From NCBI GenBank assembly GCA_022702545.1, contig JAHRBC010000010.1:123004-187003 (forward strand): a stretch of 64,000 bases of DNA, read 5' to 3'. The notes under the pieces are model-generated. The model was not told where the DNA came from and did no database searches. It worked only from the letters and a program-made list of their open reading frames with translations. Position numbers and translations under genes: made by a program. Shown here in pieces: positions 1-8,824 of the stretch (the stretch's first letter is position 1; each line of letters begins with the position of its first letter). This DNA comes from Phycomyces nitens. Taxonomy: Eukaryota > Mucoromycota > Mucoromycetes > Mucorales > Phycomycetaceae.

Positions 1-738
1 TTTACTCAATTAGGTAATTGGTCTTCATGGACATATTTACTATTAATTAGTTCTCTATTATCTCTAGTAGTTGGTACGGTAGGAGGATTGGCTCAATATA
101 GAATTAAACGATTATTAACATTTAGTACAATTTCTCATGTAGGATTCTTATTATTAGCATTAGCTATTAATAGTGAAGAATCAGTTGAATCATTCTTATT
201 CTATCTAATTCAATACTCATTAACTAATGTAAATGTATTCTTCATCTTAATTGCCTTTGGATATCTATTACAGACTAAAGGACTATCTCCTTATTCACCA
301 ATCCAATATATTAATCAATTAAAAGGTCAATTCCAAGCAAATCCTTTACTTGGACTAAGTCTAGCTATTTGTTTATTCTCTATGGCTGGTATTCCCCCAC
401 TTGTAGGATTCTTTGGTAAACAGATGGTTTTATATGCAGCTACTCATAATGGTAATTTCTTCTTAGCTCTAGTAGCTGTAGTAGTAAGTGTAGTAAGTGC
501 AGCTTATTATCTAAGAGTTATTAAAGTTATCCATTTTGATCCTTTAAATGTTACTGAAACAGTTGAAACAAATAACGGTTCCTCGAACAATATCGGGGGC
601 TCGGTTTCCGGAGTATTAACAACTTCAAGTAGTTTAGTAATTGCTACAATTACTCTTCTACTTATTTTCTTTATTTTAAATCCATCACCATTATTAAATA
701 GTGTTCACCTACTCACTCTAAATCTATTTTATTGGTAA
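1..738 (+). CDS. nad2: NADH dehydrogenase subunit 2, 3' part (S1 copy)
   Basis: Membrane subunit of respiratory complex I, in the antiporter-like proton-pumping family, acting in the inner mitochondrial membrane. The frame is open from base 1, so the gene starts upstream of the window; the second copy at 46238-47743 shows the missing N-terminal part. About 245 residues are visible, with hydrophobic segments and the fungal nad2 signature [18 protein letters not shown], then the conserved [13 protein letters not shown] near the middle. The TAA stop at 736-738 overlaps the nad3 ATG by one base, the usual fungal nad2/nad3 arrangement, so both are probably made from one transcript. All Trp codons seen are TGG. 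No frame breaks occur in this copy. Confidence 0.96.
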   Translation, partial: FTQLGNWSSWTYLLLISSLLSLVVGTVGGLAQYRIKRLLTFSTISHVGFLLLALAINSEESVESFLFYLIQYSLTNVNVFFILIAFGYLLQTKGLSPYSPIQYINQLKGQFQANPLLGLSLAICLFSMAGIPPLVGFFGKQMVLYAATHNGNFFLALVAVVVSVVSAAYYLRVIKVIHFDPLNVTETVETNNGSSNNIGGSVSGVLTTSSSLVIATITLLLIFFILNPSPLLNSVHLLTLNLFYW

Positions 739-1100
739 TGAGTACATTAACATTCTTTGTCTTATTTATTCCTGTATTAACTCTAGTTTTATTAGTTGTT
801 AATCAATTATTAGCAGTTAATAAACCATACAGTGAAAAAGTATCACCTTATGAGTGCGGATTCACACCTTTAGGTGACGCACGACAGAAATTCTCTGTTC
901 AATTCTACCTAGTAGCTATTCTATTTATCGTATTCGATCTAGAAGTTCTATTCTTATTCCCATTCGCAGTTTCTTTATATGAAGTTTCTTCAATGGGGTT
1001 CTGGATTGTAATTATCTTCTTAATTATTCTAACAATCGGGTTTGTTTATGAATGGTCTAAAGGAGCCCTTAAGTTCACTAAAGATCCAAGAGAGGCATAA
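738..1100 (+). CDS. nad3: NADH dehydrogenase subunit 3 (S1 copy)
   Basis: Small membrane subunit of complex I, 120 residues, the usual length. I chose the ATG at 738, inside the nad2 stop codon, because it gives the family N-terminus [14 protein letters not shown]. The conserved loop [20 protein letters not shown] holds the Cys of the nad3 active/deactive switch loop, followed by [20 protein letters not shown], and a C-terminal membrane segment. It directly follows nad2 and is uninterrupted. The next gene, nad5, is convergent, so nad3 probably ends the transcript. Confidence 0.96.
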   Translation: MSTLTFFVLFIPVLTLVLLVVNQLLAVNKPYSEKVSPYECGFTPLGDARQKFSVQFYLVAILFIVFDLEVLFLFPFAVSLYEVSSMGFWIVIIFLIILTIGFVYEWSKGALKFTKDPREA

Positions 1101-1604
1101 AAATTCTACTCATTTTTGGCTCCAGCCGGCCTTCAGCCGGCCGGAGACTTCGCGCACTATTAAATTAATCTAAATAAAAATTAATTACCACCCCCCTCTT
1201 AAGAAATCCCCATATTAGTGTACATTAACATCATATCTTAAACCTTTATTAGGTAAATAGAATTATAAAGATGCGTCGGCGTAGTAAAAAATCAAATGAT
1301 TTTTTATGCGGAACGGCTCTGGGGCCCCACGTTGCCGTGGGGCCCCCAAGTCAAGGCTAGATGAATCCAGATTGGCAAATAATTTAATAAAATCTACCGA
1401 TTCATTTATTTTTATAAAATTTAGATATTAATTAATTTAGTTTCACCTTGGCCCATTTGGGAGGGCATAGAACGATCAAGATCGTGGGGGCCCATCTAAA
1501 GCCCGAGGGGGAACCCTCGGGGACGAGACCCTCGGGTCTAAAGGTTACTTACAGTATCACCACGAGAAGGTATTAATTATGATACCAGGGAGTAGGGAGT
1601 TTAT
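1101..1604. other. nad3-nad5 convergent spacer with GC hairpins
   Basis: No gene seen. The spacer holds a GGCCGGC hairpin right after nad3 (about 1121-1150), the dispersed hairpin GGGGCCCCACG/CGTGGGGCCCC with loop TTGC (1320-1348), an AT block resembling the TTTATAAAATTT module (about 1400-1435), and a CCCGAGGG/CCCTCGGG double hairpin at 1497-1542. The hairpins could serve as transcript ends for the convergent genes; that is inference. Confidence 0.7.
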
Positions 1605-4600
1605 TTATTTTTGATTTTTAAGGTTAGTGTTATTAGGTAATAATAATACTGCCCATAACAGAAGTAAGAATACTCTTGGATCTTCAATGAAGAAAATTAG
1701 AGTGATAAATAAGATTAAACCACTAAAAATATACATTGCATATGAAGGAATAAATCCTGAATCTAATGATGTAATTTTATTAGAAGCAGTTCTAAATACA
1801 TTAACTAACCCATATGGTCCAACTAATTCAATAGCTCCTCTATCAAGGATTTTATTAGTTGTATAACCAAAATCTAATAGTTTATTTAAGATTAGATTAT
1901 TGTAAATATTGTCAAAGAAATATTTTTGGTTAAAGAATCGGTAAATTCCTCTACCAAGACTAGAACTAATAAATTGGTTAGGTAATGTATCGAAAATCCA
2001 GTAGATAGCAAAAACACCTAGAGTACCTAAAAGACTACCAATTAATGGTAATAATTTAATTGAAGTAGGAAGTCCAAATTCAGTATCAACTAGGATAGAA
2101 TGATTTGGATGAACAAATAAAGAATTATTCCAGAAATCTGTTCCCATTCCTACAAATAAATCTTTAGTTACATAACCAAAGAAAATACTGAATACTGCTA
2201 ATACTACTAATGGAATTGCCATGATAAGAGGTGCTTCATGGATAGATTGATAGTTAATTTTTGGACCATTTGGATATCCTAAGAAAGTTAAGTATAAAGA
2301 TCGGATAGAATACATAGCTGTAAATACTGCAGCTACAGATGCTAACCAGTATACTAAATTACCTGAGAAACTGTAATGTCCATAAGCTAATTCAATAATT
2401 AAATCTTTAGAATAGAATCCTGTTAAGAATGGTAAAGCCATTAGACTTAGAGATCCAATTACCATCATAGAATATGTGAATGGTAATAAATTAGCTAAAC
2501 CACCAAATTTTCTTAAATCTTGTTCATCATTCATTGCATGAATAACAGAACCAGCTGATAAGAATAATAGGGCTTTAAACCATGCATGATTTACTAAGTG
2601 GAATAATGCTACATTATATTGAGAAAGCAAATTCTAATCGAATAAATTAAAAATTATTTACAATCCAATTCTGTAATATATAGAAGAATGTAAATAATCT
2701 ACAACCAAAGTTTGGAATTTTTCCAATTCTTTCTTTGGAATAACAATTCTATATTGATCTTTTGTTTTTACACCACTAAGTTTAAGATATGTTTTGATAT
2801 TATACTTCTTTAATAAAACATCTTGGAGGACGTCACATTCTTCCTTTGTAAAATTATCTGTACAAATAATAACTCTACTTTTTGACTTATCAAATGTTCC
2901 ATCTCCTGCAACCCAATAAGCAATGGCTAGAGGAGTAAGAAATTTTTCAATGTCAACAGGAATTATTTTAACAGTAGTCTTACCTACTTTCTGATACCAT
3001 CGTTTATATAAATCAGTAAAGTAAGGAAGAGTAAGAGTTTGGAATCCATAAGCAATTGTTGTATTGTTGAACCTTTTGTCTACTCTAATCAATTTTTTAA
3101 CAGGGTTGACAACAATATCAAATCTATTGCAAATAATCCAAAGATGATCTACAAACTCTTTATTTTTCTGTTGAACACTTAGCAAAGCATGTTTACCGTT
3201 CATTCTAATGTTTCCATCACCAAGCATCATTCCTGTATTAATCTCATCAAATGAAGAAGGAAGAGCTTTAGAAAGTTTTTCTTTATCTTCTGGAGAAACA
3301 TAATGACGAAACAATCCTAAAGAAGGAACAAAAGCATAACTTGTGTTTAAAAGATCAGTAAAAAATTGAAGGTTATAAATTAGCCTTCACTAAAATAATC
3401 GATTAAGTGAATGGGACTATTTCTTAATTCTCGTTAAACAACAAGAATTCATCATATGTAGTCTCTGAGGTATATTTAAAATATACCTGCTAATTGTCCG
3501 TCCAGTAGTAGAGATTGTCACTATTAAAGTACTCTATACCTTGAGATCTCTTAGCATTAAATGATGTTTTTATTTGAAGCCTTTTGACCACAAACTAGGA
3601 ATAGAAGACCTAATTGAGAACAAGTAGAGTAAGCAATTACTCGTTTTAAATCATTTTGTAGTAAACCAGTAGTAGCTGCAAAGAATGCAGTTAAAGCACC
3701 TACCCAAGTAATTAGAATTAAAGGAGTAGACCCATACTCTAAAATAGGAGAAGATCGTAGAAGTAAATAAACTCCTGCAGTTACCATTGTAGCTGCATGA
3801 ATTAATGCTGAAACTGGTGTTGGCAAAATATGTTGATATCCTCTCGTAAGAGGATATACGCAGTTACTCTCATAACTGTTCGGACTATATCTTCATTAAG
3901 ATTTTTTATTGATTTTATTCATTAAATCTTTAACTCGGTTAAGACCATCTTCGTTAAAGTGGTCTTTGTTAACAACTAATTTATACACTTTAAGCCAATT
4001 GAAGTAATCAATATACTTTTTAGTCTTTAGAGAGTAAATATTAAAATAACTAATTACTTTATGTAATTTAGATAAATTAACAGTCATATTATATCCATCA
4101 TAACTTTTTAGATAGGTTACTTTACCGTCAAACAGTGCTGCAATCTTAGTCATAAGCTCAAGTTCATTCTTTTGTGATAAAATGTATCGCACTTGAACTT
4201 GATATGATTCTGATCGTTTAATAACACTAACCGTAAAACATCCTTCTGAATCTTGGTGGGGACTCGAAGAGTCCCCACCTCGATTCGAGCGCGCAGGGGA
4301 ACCCTGCGCGCAAGAATCAGAGAATCCAGATAACCAAGCATTATCTAAAGTTGGATTATTATCATTTTGGATTAATTGAATATCCATTTTATAGGCCTTA
4401 TTAAAAGCCTCCAACCATAGTTTGAATTGGTTATTTTTTCTCTCTGTTAATAAGTTACCATTGAAGATATGAATTAGTTTTAAAATACCTTTTTGATCTC
4501 TCACTCTAAAATGATGAGTTTTATTGTTCTTATCTTGTACTCGTACTTGGGGGTGCGCAAAGCGCGCCCCCTCGTACGTACTACCGCGCGCGGAGCGCGC

Positions 4601-5690
4601 GGAAGCTCGTACAGAACCAAATCCTAATTCTTTTTTAATATAGAATAAGATTTGTGCATCAATACTAGATTGAGTTACTTTGAATTCTAAGTAACCATTT
4701 TTGTTAACAATAAATGACCCGTCACCTTCAGTGAAACCAATAAACCAGTATTTGAAATTTGAGTTGAAATTTAATGAATTATCGATATCGTTATTACTTA
4801 ATGTTTCGCGTGTAGTCTCTGAGGAGCCCAATACATTATCATTTGATAACATTTGGTTTCCTGCGGATTGTCCTACCATCTGAATTTTTCCGAGCAAGAA
4901 TAACTCTTGAGTGGACCAGATGGTTTCAGGATGTTCCCGCATATAGCGAAATTTAAGGAGAGCTCCTATACAAACCCTCCATTGCGTCGGGTAGCCAAGT
5001 ATGAAGACCAATTTGAGCAGATTTACCCATAGCTGCTACTAATAGGCAAATAGAAATAATAGTAATTACTTCTTCACTAATAAATGGAGCTAAAGAGAAT
5101 ACTGTAGTAAAGTCTAAGTTACCAAAAGTCCAGAAAATAGCCCATAGACCAATACTGAACCCCCAGTCACCTACTCTATTCATAACTAAAGCTTTAATTG
5201 CTGCTTTATTAGCTTGTAGTCGAGTAAACCAGAAGTTAATTAATAGGTAAGATGAAATACCTACTCCCTCCCAACCGATAAACATTAGAAGATAATTATC
5301 TCCTGTTACAAGCATTAACATGAAGAATGTGAACATTGATAGATATGAGAAGAATCTTTGATTATGAGGATCCTCGCTCATATAACCAACAGAATAAATA
5401 TGTACTAGCGCAGATACAATAAGTACAGGTAGTAACATTGATACTGTTAAACTATCGTAAATAAATCCCCATGATACTAATAAGAATTCTGAATCAATCC
5501 AGCTCATTAATTTAATAGAAACTGGTGATTGACATAATCCTACTTCGTAAAAAGCTACTAAAGCTAGTAGAGCCGTTAAAACTAGAGAACTACAAGTAAT
5601 TAAATGACTACCTGTTCTACCTACTTTTCTTCCTAAAAATCCAGCTACAGTAGCTGATAATAGAGGTAGTGTAAGAATAGCTAAATACAT
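1605..5690 (-). CDS. nad5: NADH dehydrogenase subunit 5, three exons (S1 copy)
   Basis: Large proton-pumping subunit of complex I. Exons on the minus strand are 5690-4974, 3823-3587 and 2627-1605, joining to 658 residues, a normal length. Exon 1 ends [10 protein letters not shown], exon 2 runs [17 protein letters not shown] to FLVCG, and exon 3 starts [19 protein letters not shown]. These joins restore the conserved antiporter core, and each puts a T before and a G at the end of the intron, as expected for group I introns. The start ATG overlaps the nad4L stop by one base. Two introns each carry a LAGLIDADG gene. Exons are intact in this copy. The exon bounds rest on protein conservation and the group I T/G rule, not on transcript data. 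Confidence 0.94.
2628..3586 (-). other. nad5 intron 2, group I
   Basis: A 959-nt intron between the exons ending FLVCG and starting LSQYN. Group I signs are the U/G border rule and the core block CCTCAGAGACTACAT on the coding strand (plus strand about 3456-3472), with ATAGTCC shortly downstream (3418-3412). The HEG lies between the core and the 3' splice site. Confidence 0.8.
2658..3314 (-). CDS. LAGLIDADG homing endonuclease in nad5 intron 2
   Basis: A putative intron-encoded site-specific DNA endonuclease or maturase of the two-motif LAGLIDADG_2 type. The first motif is [13 protein letters not shown] near residue 24 and the second [15 protein letters not shown] near residue 130; the acidic residue of each motif is present. 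About 218 residues from the listed start, but the open frame runs upstream in the same phase ([15 protein letters not shown]) and the true start is unclear. The listed start is a TTG. It is intact in S1; the S2 copy (43655-44313) is frame-broken. Confidence 0.88.
   Translation of the reverse strand: MFRHYVSPEDKEKLSKALPSSFDEINTGMMLGDGNIRMNGKHALLSVQQKNKEFVDHLWIICNRFDIVVNPVKKLIRVDKRFNNTTIAYGFQTLTLPYFTDLYKRWYQKVGKTTVKIIPVDIEKFLTPLAIAYWVAGDGTFDKSKSRVIICTDNFTKEECDVLQDVLLKKYNIKTYLKLSGVKTKDQYRIVIPKKELEKFQTLVVDYLHSSIYYRIGL
3896..4973 (-). CDS. LAGLIDADG endonuclease in nad5 intron 1, carrying two GC insertions
   Basis: Intron-encoded LAGLIDADG protein. Motif 1 is [14 protein letters not shown]. Motif 2 is AWLSGFSDS...EGCFTV, split by a 22-residue insertion. 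A second 22-residue insertion lies between FGSVR and VQDKNNK. Both are 66-nt GC double hairpins that keep the frame. In S1 the frame is shifted by one base from nad5 exon 1 near 4963-4966. In S2 the same ORF is continuous with exon 1, and S3 has the S2 form of that short site, as expected for HEGs fused to the upstream exon, so the S1 shift is probably an error. Whether the protein still works with a split motif 2 is open. Confidence 0.85.
4253..4318. mobile_element. 66-nt GC double-hairpin element inside LAGLIDADG motif 2 (DHE-B)
   Basis: Two GC hairpins, GGTGGGGACTC/GAGTCCCCACC and GCGCGCAGGG/CCCTGCGCGC. The target word GAATC stands at both ends (4248-4252, 4314-4318), and its reverse complement GATTC lies between the hairpins. 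Removing 66 nt restores the normal motif FSDSEGCF. The restored target, TCTGAATCAGA, is itself an inverted repeat. Confidence 0.85.
4547..4612. mobile_element. 66-nt GC double-hairpin element in nad5 intron 1 HEG (DHE-A)
   Basis: Two hairpins: GGGGGTGCGC/GCGCGCCCC, and CCGCGCGC/GCGCGCGG. The word CTCGTAC occurs three times: before (4540-4546), between (4571-4577) and after (4606-4612). Removal gives FGSVRVQDK, a normal continuous HEG sequence. The empty target contains TGTAC-TC-GTACA, an inverted repeat. Two successive single-hairpin insertions at one target would also explain the triple repeat. Confidence 0.85.
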
Positions 5691-5956
5691 TATGATTTAA
5701 TAGCAATGCTACCTCTTAATCTATAGTATGCAACTAGAATTCCTAGTCCAATAGCTGATTCCGCTCCTGCAATTGCAATAATATAAATACCATAAGTTTG
5801 ACCTAAAATATCATCAAAACTAAAGGAACTTAAGATAATTAATAGCGTAACAGCTAATAGCATAATTTCGATGGAGATCAGCATTAGGATAATATTTTTT
5901 CGGTTAAGAATAAATCCTAAAATCCCAATTAGGAATAATACCATCGATAAATTCAT
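5690..5956 (-). CDS. nad4L: NADH dehydrogenase subunit 4L (S1 copy)
   Basis: Small membrane subunit of complex I, 88 residues, the family length. Three membrane segments are visible ([49 protein letters not shown]), with the conserved Glu of ISIEIML and of AGAESAIGL. The stop codon overlaps the nad5 ATG by one base, the standard fungal nad4L-nad5 pair. The spacer upstream is AT-rich. No intron. Confidence 0.96.
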   Translation of the reverse strand: MNLSMVLFLIGILGFILNRKNIILMLISIEIMLLAVTLLIILSSFSFDDILGQTYGIYIIAIAGAESAIGLGILVAYYRLRGSIAIKS

Positions 5957-6403
5957 TATGTTTATTTGTAGTTAACTTTATAATCGTAATACCCTTTTAT
6001 TTTCATTTATTTCTTAAATTTTATAGCCCCCGGATTGACCAGGGGCCCAGACACGCTAAGACATGTCAAGACAAAAATGACTTAAATTTTAAATCAAAGA
6101 AATAAGACACATTTCACAAAAATACCTGCCCCCGGCCGGTGGCATGTTACGCCCAATTGGCCGGGGATTTTATCAAAAAATTCATTAAATTAACAATCAG
6201 GATATTTATTTACTTTTATCTATTTCTATAAAATTTAGGGGCAGAGCCCCCAGTTCCCAATTGGCCGAGGAGTGGCCGTTGTTCCAGAAATAAACCCCAG
6301 CCGTAGTCCAATAAACACGCCGCGCTGGGCTCCTAACTTACAACCAAGGTTAGGCCTGAGGAATCATCCGGATTTATAGCCCTCCTCCACATTTCTCAGT
6401 GGT
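5957..6403. other. spacer upstream of nad4L, no gene seen
   Basis: An AT-rich stretch with a GGCCCC-type cluster near 6027-6052, a CCCCGGCCGGT...GGCCGGGG hairpin (6131-6167), and a structured-looking stretch at about 6280-6400 that I cannot assign. I looked for RNase P RNA signatures in it and found none. Confidence 0.6.
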
Positions 6404-6468
6404 GGATTGAGCGCCTGGATTGAGCGCCTGGATTGAGCGCCTGGATTGAGCGCCTGGATTGAGCGCCT
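6404..6468. repeat. five tandem copies of a 13-bp repeat
   Basis: The unit GGATTGAGCGCCT is repeated five times without change. The array is bracketed by CCTCCTCC (about 6381-6388) and GGAGGAGG (6469-6476), which can pair and loop the array out. The S2 copy at 40495-40559 also has five exact units; the S3 copy near 60345-60415 is degraded. Confidence 0.95.
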
Positions 6469-6516
6469 GGAGGAGGCAAAATTGGGATCACACGGGTTAC
6501 AACTCGGGGATCACTC

Positions 6517-6545
6517 CTATATTAATTCCTTTATAAACCAACTCG
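6517..6545 (+). repeat. 29-bp direct repeat, upstream copy
   Basis: An exact match to 7468-7496 (CTATATTAATTCC...ACCAACTCG). In the downstream copy this is the end of a reading frame (YINSFINQL). Here it is followed by a different extension in the same frame (GDSTHSQVLKPRSAA), as if the tail of the same gene had been displaced. Confidence 0.9.
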
Positions 6546-6578
6546 GAGATTCGACTCATTCCCAAGTTCTGAAACCGC

Positions 6579-6672
6579 GATCTGCAGCTCTATGTTGAAG
6601 CGAGGGAAGCGCGAAGCGCTTCCCGGGGCCGAGGGGCCCCCACGGCAGCGTGGGGCCCCTCAGCTGCAGATC
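6579..6672. mobile_element. double GC hairpin held in an 11-bp inverted repeat
   Basis: The arms GATCTGCAGCT (6579-6589) and AGCTGCAGATC (6662-6672) are perfect inverted repeats. Between them are the dispersed hairpins GGAAGCGC-GAA-GCGCTTCC and GGGGCCCCCACG/CGTGGGGCCCC. The same pair of hairpins recurs near 9160-9215, 10118-10172 and 22508-22564. Confidence 0.75.
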
Positions 6673-6863
6673 GTCCACTAAATCAATGCTATTGTACCAA
6701 GCTGAACTTCTACTATTCTTGACCGGACCCCGAAGGGGTCCGGGGGGGTATAGGATCTTCTGGACGCTTTAAACTACTAATCCACCTATAGATGACAAAC
6801 TTATTATTCATCTTTTTTAGCGATAGCTTTTTATTCTCTTCAAATTCCTGCGATTTAAACTCT
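6673..6863. other. spacer, no gene seen
   Basis: A GGACCCC/GGGGTCC hairpin (6723-6743) and AT-rich sequence. Minus-strand frames here are short and carry no recognisable motif. Confidence 0.5.
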
Positions 6864-6870
6864 TTCAAAG

Positions 6871-6933
6871 CCCCCGCGCCAAGGCGCGGGGGTCTTGAAT
6901 AGGGGGCGGACATAGTCCGCCCCCAGTTCAAAG
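6871..6933. mobile_element. 63-nt GC double-hairpin element (DHE-C, copy 1)
   Basis: The hairpins CCCCCGCGCC/GGCGCGGGGG and GGGGGCGGAC/GTCCGCCCCC are flanked by TTCAAAG (6864-6870, 6927-6933), with the inverse TTGAA between them. It is identical over the whole 63 nt to 13179-13241. Without it the target is AAACTCTTTCAAAGAGTTT, a perfect inverted repeat. Confidence 0.92.
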
Positions 6934-6944
6934 AGTTTATTTCA

Positions 6945-7540
6945 AGTTACATGGAAATTAAGACGGGCCCGCGCGTAGCGCGGGACTGTCAGCGGGGGCC
7001 CTGCGGGCCCCCGCGGACTCTTGGTTGTCTTGAGTTATCTTTATTTCCATCTATAGTGTCCTTCTCTAAAAACACTACTTCAAATCCCCCGGGAGAAACA
7101 TCAGTTGATTCTATTAATGAATCAGAAGTATTAGTAAATTTAGGTTTTAACCCTTCTAAAATTCTTGATTTTGATAATTTTAGAAACAAAAATTATGATT
7201 GGAAAAAGGGTGAATCTAAATATTTTAAATTATATAGTTATGGAACTAATGGAGTTACTAGTATTACTGAAATGTTAAATATTTTTAGTCCGCGTCCTAA
7301 TAAATTATTTTTAGAATTCCAATGGTTATTAGTGGAAGACATGTATATTGTTTATCTAGACAATTACTTGTTACTAATAAAACTGATCCTAAAGAAATCT
7401 TTGATTTTATTGAATTTAAGATGGAGTTAGAATCATTAAAATATAACTTAAAGTTAGGTGATACAATCTATATTAATTCCTTTATAAACCAACTCGTATT
7501 TCAGCCATCCATCCGGAGTTGGCGGTCGACCTTTATCTAA
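6945..7540 (+). pseudogene. unrecognised gene remnant in two frames
   Basis: After a GC cluster (6963-7020) the composition becomes AT-rich and coding-like. One frame from about 7060 runs through LVNLGFNPSKILDFDNF to NIFSPRPNKLFLEF; the continuing coding-like frame from 7322 reads MVISGRHVYCLSRQ to LKLGDTIYINSFINQL. The two are one base out of phase near 7320, and S2 shows the same break, so it is probably real decay and not a read error. I do not recognise the family. A plasmid polymerase or an endonuclease remnant are guesses only. It ends in the 29-bp direct repeat. Confidence 0.45.
7468..7496 (+). repeat. 29-bp direct repeat, downstream copy
   Basis: An exact copy of 6517-6545; see that entry. 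The two bracket about 920 nt that holds three GC clusters and most of the gene remnant. Confidence 0.9.
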
Positions 7541-7713
7541 GAGTGGGGAGGTAATTAATTTAATTTTAGCCCCCGGGTCGGGTTCACCCCGTACCTGAGG
7601 GTACCGGGGCGCCCCGCCCCGGGGAGTAAATTTGTTCCAAAATTGGTTAATCCCCCTAAATCTTTTAATTGAACCCCGGGCCACAGCCATCCGCCCGGGA
7701 AGTTAAATTTAAT

Positions 7714-7785
7714 TGTTCTGGGGAGGAATTGAACCTCCTCACTACGATTTTCAGTCGTACGCTCTACCATTTAAGCTACCAAAAC
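7714..7785 (-). tRNA. trnF: tRNA-Phe(GAA) (S1 copy)
   Basis: The acceptor stem GTTTTGG/CCAGAAC has seven pairs (one G-U). The anticodon stem-loop ACGA-CTGAAAA-TCGT gives anticodon GAA, and the T arm GAGGTTCAATTCCTC-type sequence is normal. It is the first of a reverse-strand trnF-trnP-trnA group. Repeated intact at 39184-39255 and degraded in S3. Confidence 0.95.
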
Positions 7786-8231
7786 TATTCATTTCTTTTA
7801 ATGTCCTCCCCGAACCAAAGGTTCCCAATTGGGCTCCGACTGCGACGTCGTTGAAATAATACCCCGATCTCTGCAAAGTACCGGATTGCCCTCTAGCCGA
7901 GGGGTCGACTGACCCCGAGGTGAGTCCCTCGGGGCTAGTTTTAACAAACTTGCTCCGCTAGGGCCAGTTTTAACAAACTTGGGACGGGACCATCCCAAGG
8001 AGTGAGTCGAAGTAATTCTATACTGTGGAACTCAGGAGGAATGAACACTACCGGGATTGCGTGGAAGTCCGAGGGGCGGCTACGCCGCCCCTCAGCTATA
8101 CCCCGAAGGGGGACAGAGCCTTCGGGGCTTTTAAGTATTAAGCCGATTTAGATAATCACTAATAAATGGGAACCGGGGCGGGCGATATTATGCCACCGCC
8201 CCAGGTCAATTATATAATAATGTATAGAATA
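7786..8231. other. trnF-trnP spacer with GC clusters and a 47-nt repeat
   Basis: No gene seen. Contains GACCCCGAGG/CCTCGGGG-type hairpins (about 7905-7936), a 47-nt repeat (7937-7983), GGGGCGGC-TA-CGCCGCCCC (8073-8092) and CCCCGAAGG/CCTTCGGGG (8101-8128). About 7990-8060 is a non-GC block without recognisable RNA motifs. Confidence 0.6.
7937..7983. repeat. 47-nt dispersed repeat, copy 1
   Basis: Identical to 8477-8523. Each copy holds AGTTTTAACAAACTTG twice, separated by CTCCGCTAGGGCC. Confidence 0.92.
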
Positions 8232-8305
8232 TCAGGTTGGTAAGATTTGAACTTACACTATTTTACTCCCAAAGTAAATGCCTTACCAGATTAGGCTACA
8301 ACCTG
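8232..8305 (-). tRNA. trnP: tRNA-Pro(UGG) (S1 copy)
   Basis: The acceptor stem CAGGTTG/CAACCTG is perfect. The anticodon arm TTTAC-TTTGGGA-GTAAA gives TGG. D arm and T arm are normal. Second copy at 38664-38737. Confidence 0.95.
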
Positions 8306-8752
8306 ATTATAAAAATGTTATAATAACGCTCAACTAATATTCGACGAAGGGGCCGGCTAGCCCCGAGGGACGAGGGGGGCCAGAGGCCCCCCGAAACCCC
8401 GGCTCCGGGGGGCGGCTTTGCCGCCCCCCTAGGGCCGGGGGCCCTGTCCCCGGGCTCTTCGACCCCAATTGGAGAAAGTTTTAACAAACTTGCTCCGCTA
8501 GGGCCAGTTTTAACAAACTTGGGGCTCCCACGGGTTTCGGGGGACCCGCCCCTTCTCTCATCTGGGCCCCTGTCGGGAAGAGAAGAGAAGAGAAGGGGGC
8601 TTTGGGCATAAAAATTATACTCATTTTTGGGCCATCGGGGCCCCCGAAATTTTTCATTATTTCAAAACTTCGGGGGCCGGCTTTGCCTCGGGCCGGGCGT
8701 AGCCCGCCCGTCGCAAGACCCCGCACGCTCTGCGTGCGGGGATTTGCAGGAT
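8306..8752. other. trnP-trnA spacer with GC clusters
   Basis: No gene seen. GC hairpin run at 8340-8462, the second 47-nt repeat at 8477-8523, the pyrimidine/purine run AAGAGAAGAGAAGAGAAG (about 8578-8596), and CCCCGCACGC/GCGTGCGGGG (8720-8742). Confidence 0.6.
8477..8523. repeat. 47-nt dispersed repeat, copy 2
   Basis: Exact match to 7937-7983, 540 bp away in the same orientation. Confidence 0.92.
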
Positions 8753-8824
8753 TGGAGTTACCGAGACTCGAACTCGGACTACTCGTATGCAAAACGAGCC
8801 CTCTACCATTTAAGGGATAACCCC
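8753..8824 (-). tRNA. trnA: tRNA-Ala(UGC) (S1 copy)
   Basis: The acceptor GGGGTTA/TAACTCC has one G-U pair. The anticodon arm CTCGT-TTTGCAT-ACGAG gives TGC, and the T arm CCGAG-TTCGAGT-CTCGG is perfect. Second copy at 38154-38225. Confidence 0.95.

Larger units (their letters stand above)
3824..4973 (-). other. nad5 intron 1, group I
   Basis: A 1150-nt intron between MEG and PTPVSAL codons. The coding strand has the group I core block TCAGAGACTACAC (plus strand about 4808-4825) upstream of the HEG and GAAGATATAGTCCG (about 3881-3895) after it, so the HEG sits in a loop of the core. The 5' exon ends in T and the intron ends in G. Confidence 0.82.

Noticed and set aside
1627..1866. 79-codon plus-strand frame opposite nad5 exon 3
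   Set aside because: It is a shadow of the nad5 coding strand and has no independent signal.
6280..6400. Possible RNase P RNA upstream of nad4L
   Set aside because: The stretch looks structured, but neither the GAGGAAAGTC-type nor the ACAGAAC-type conserved words of RNase P RNA are present.
6404..6468. Possible CRISPR array
   Set aside because: The 13-bp units are directly adjacent with no spacers, in a mitochondrial genome. It is a simple tandem repeat.
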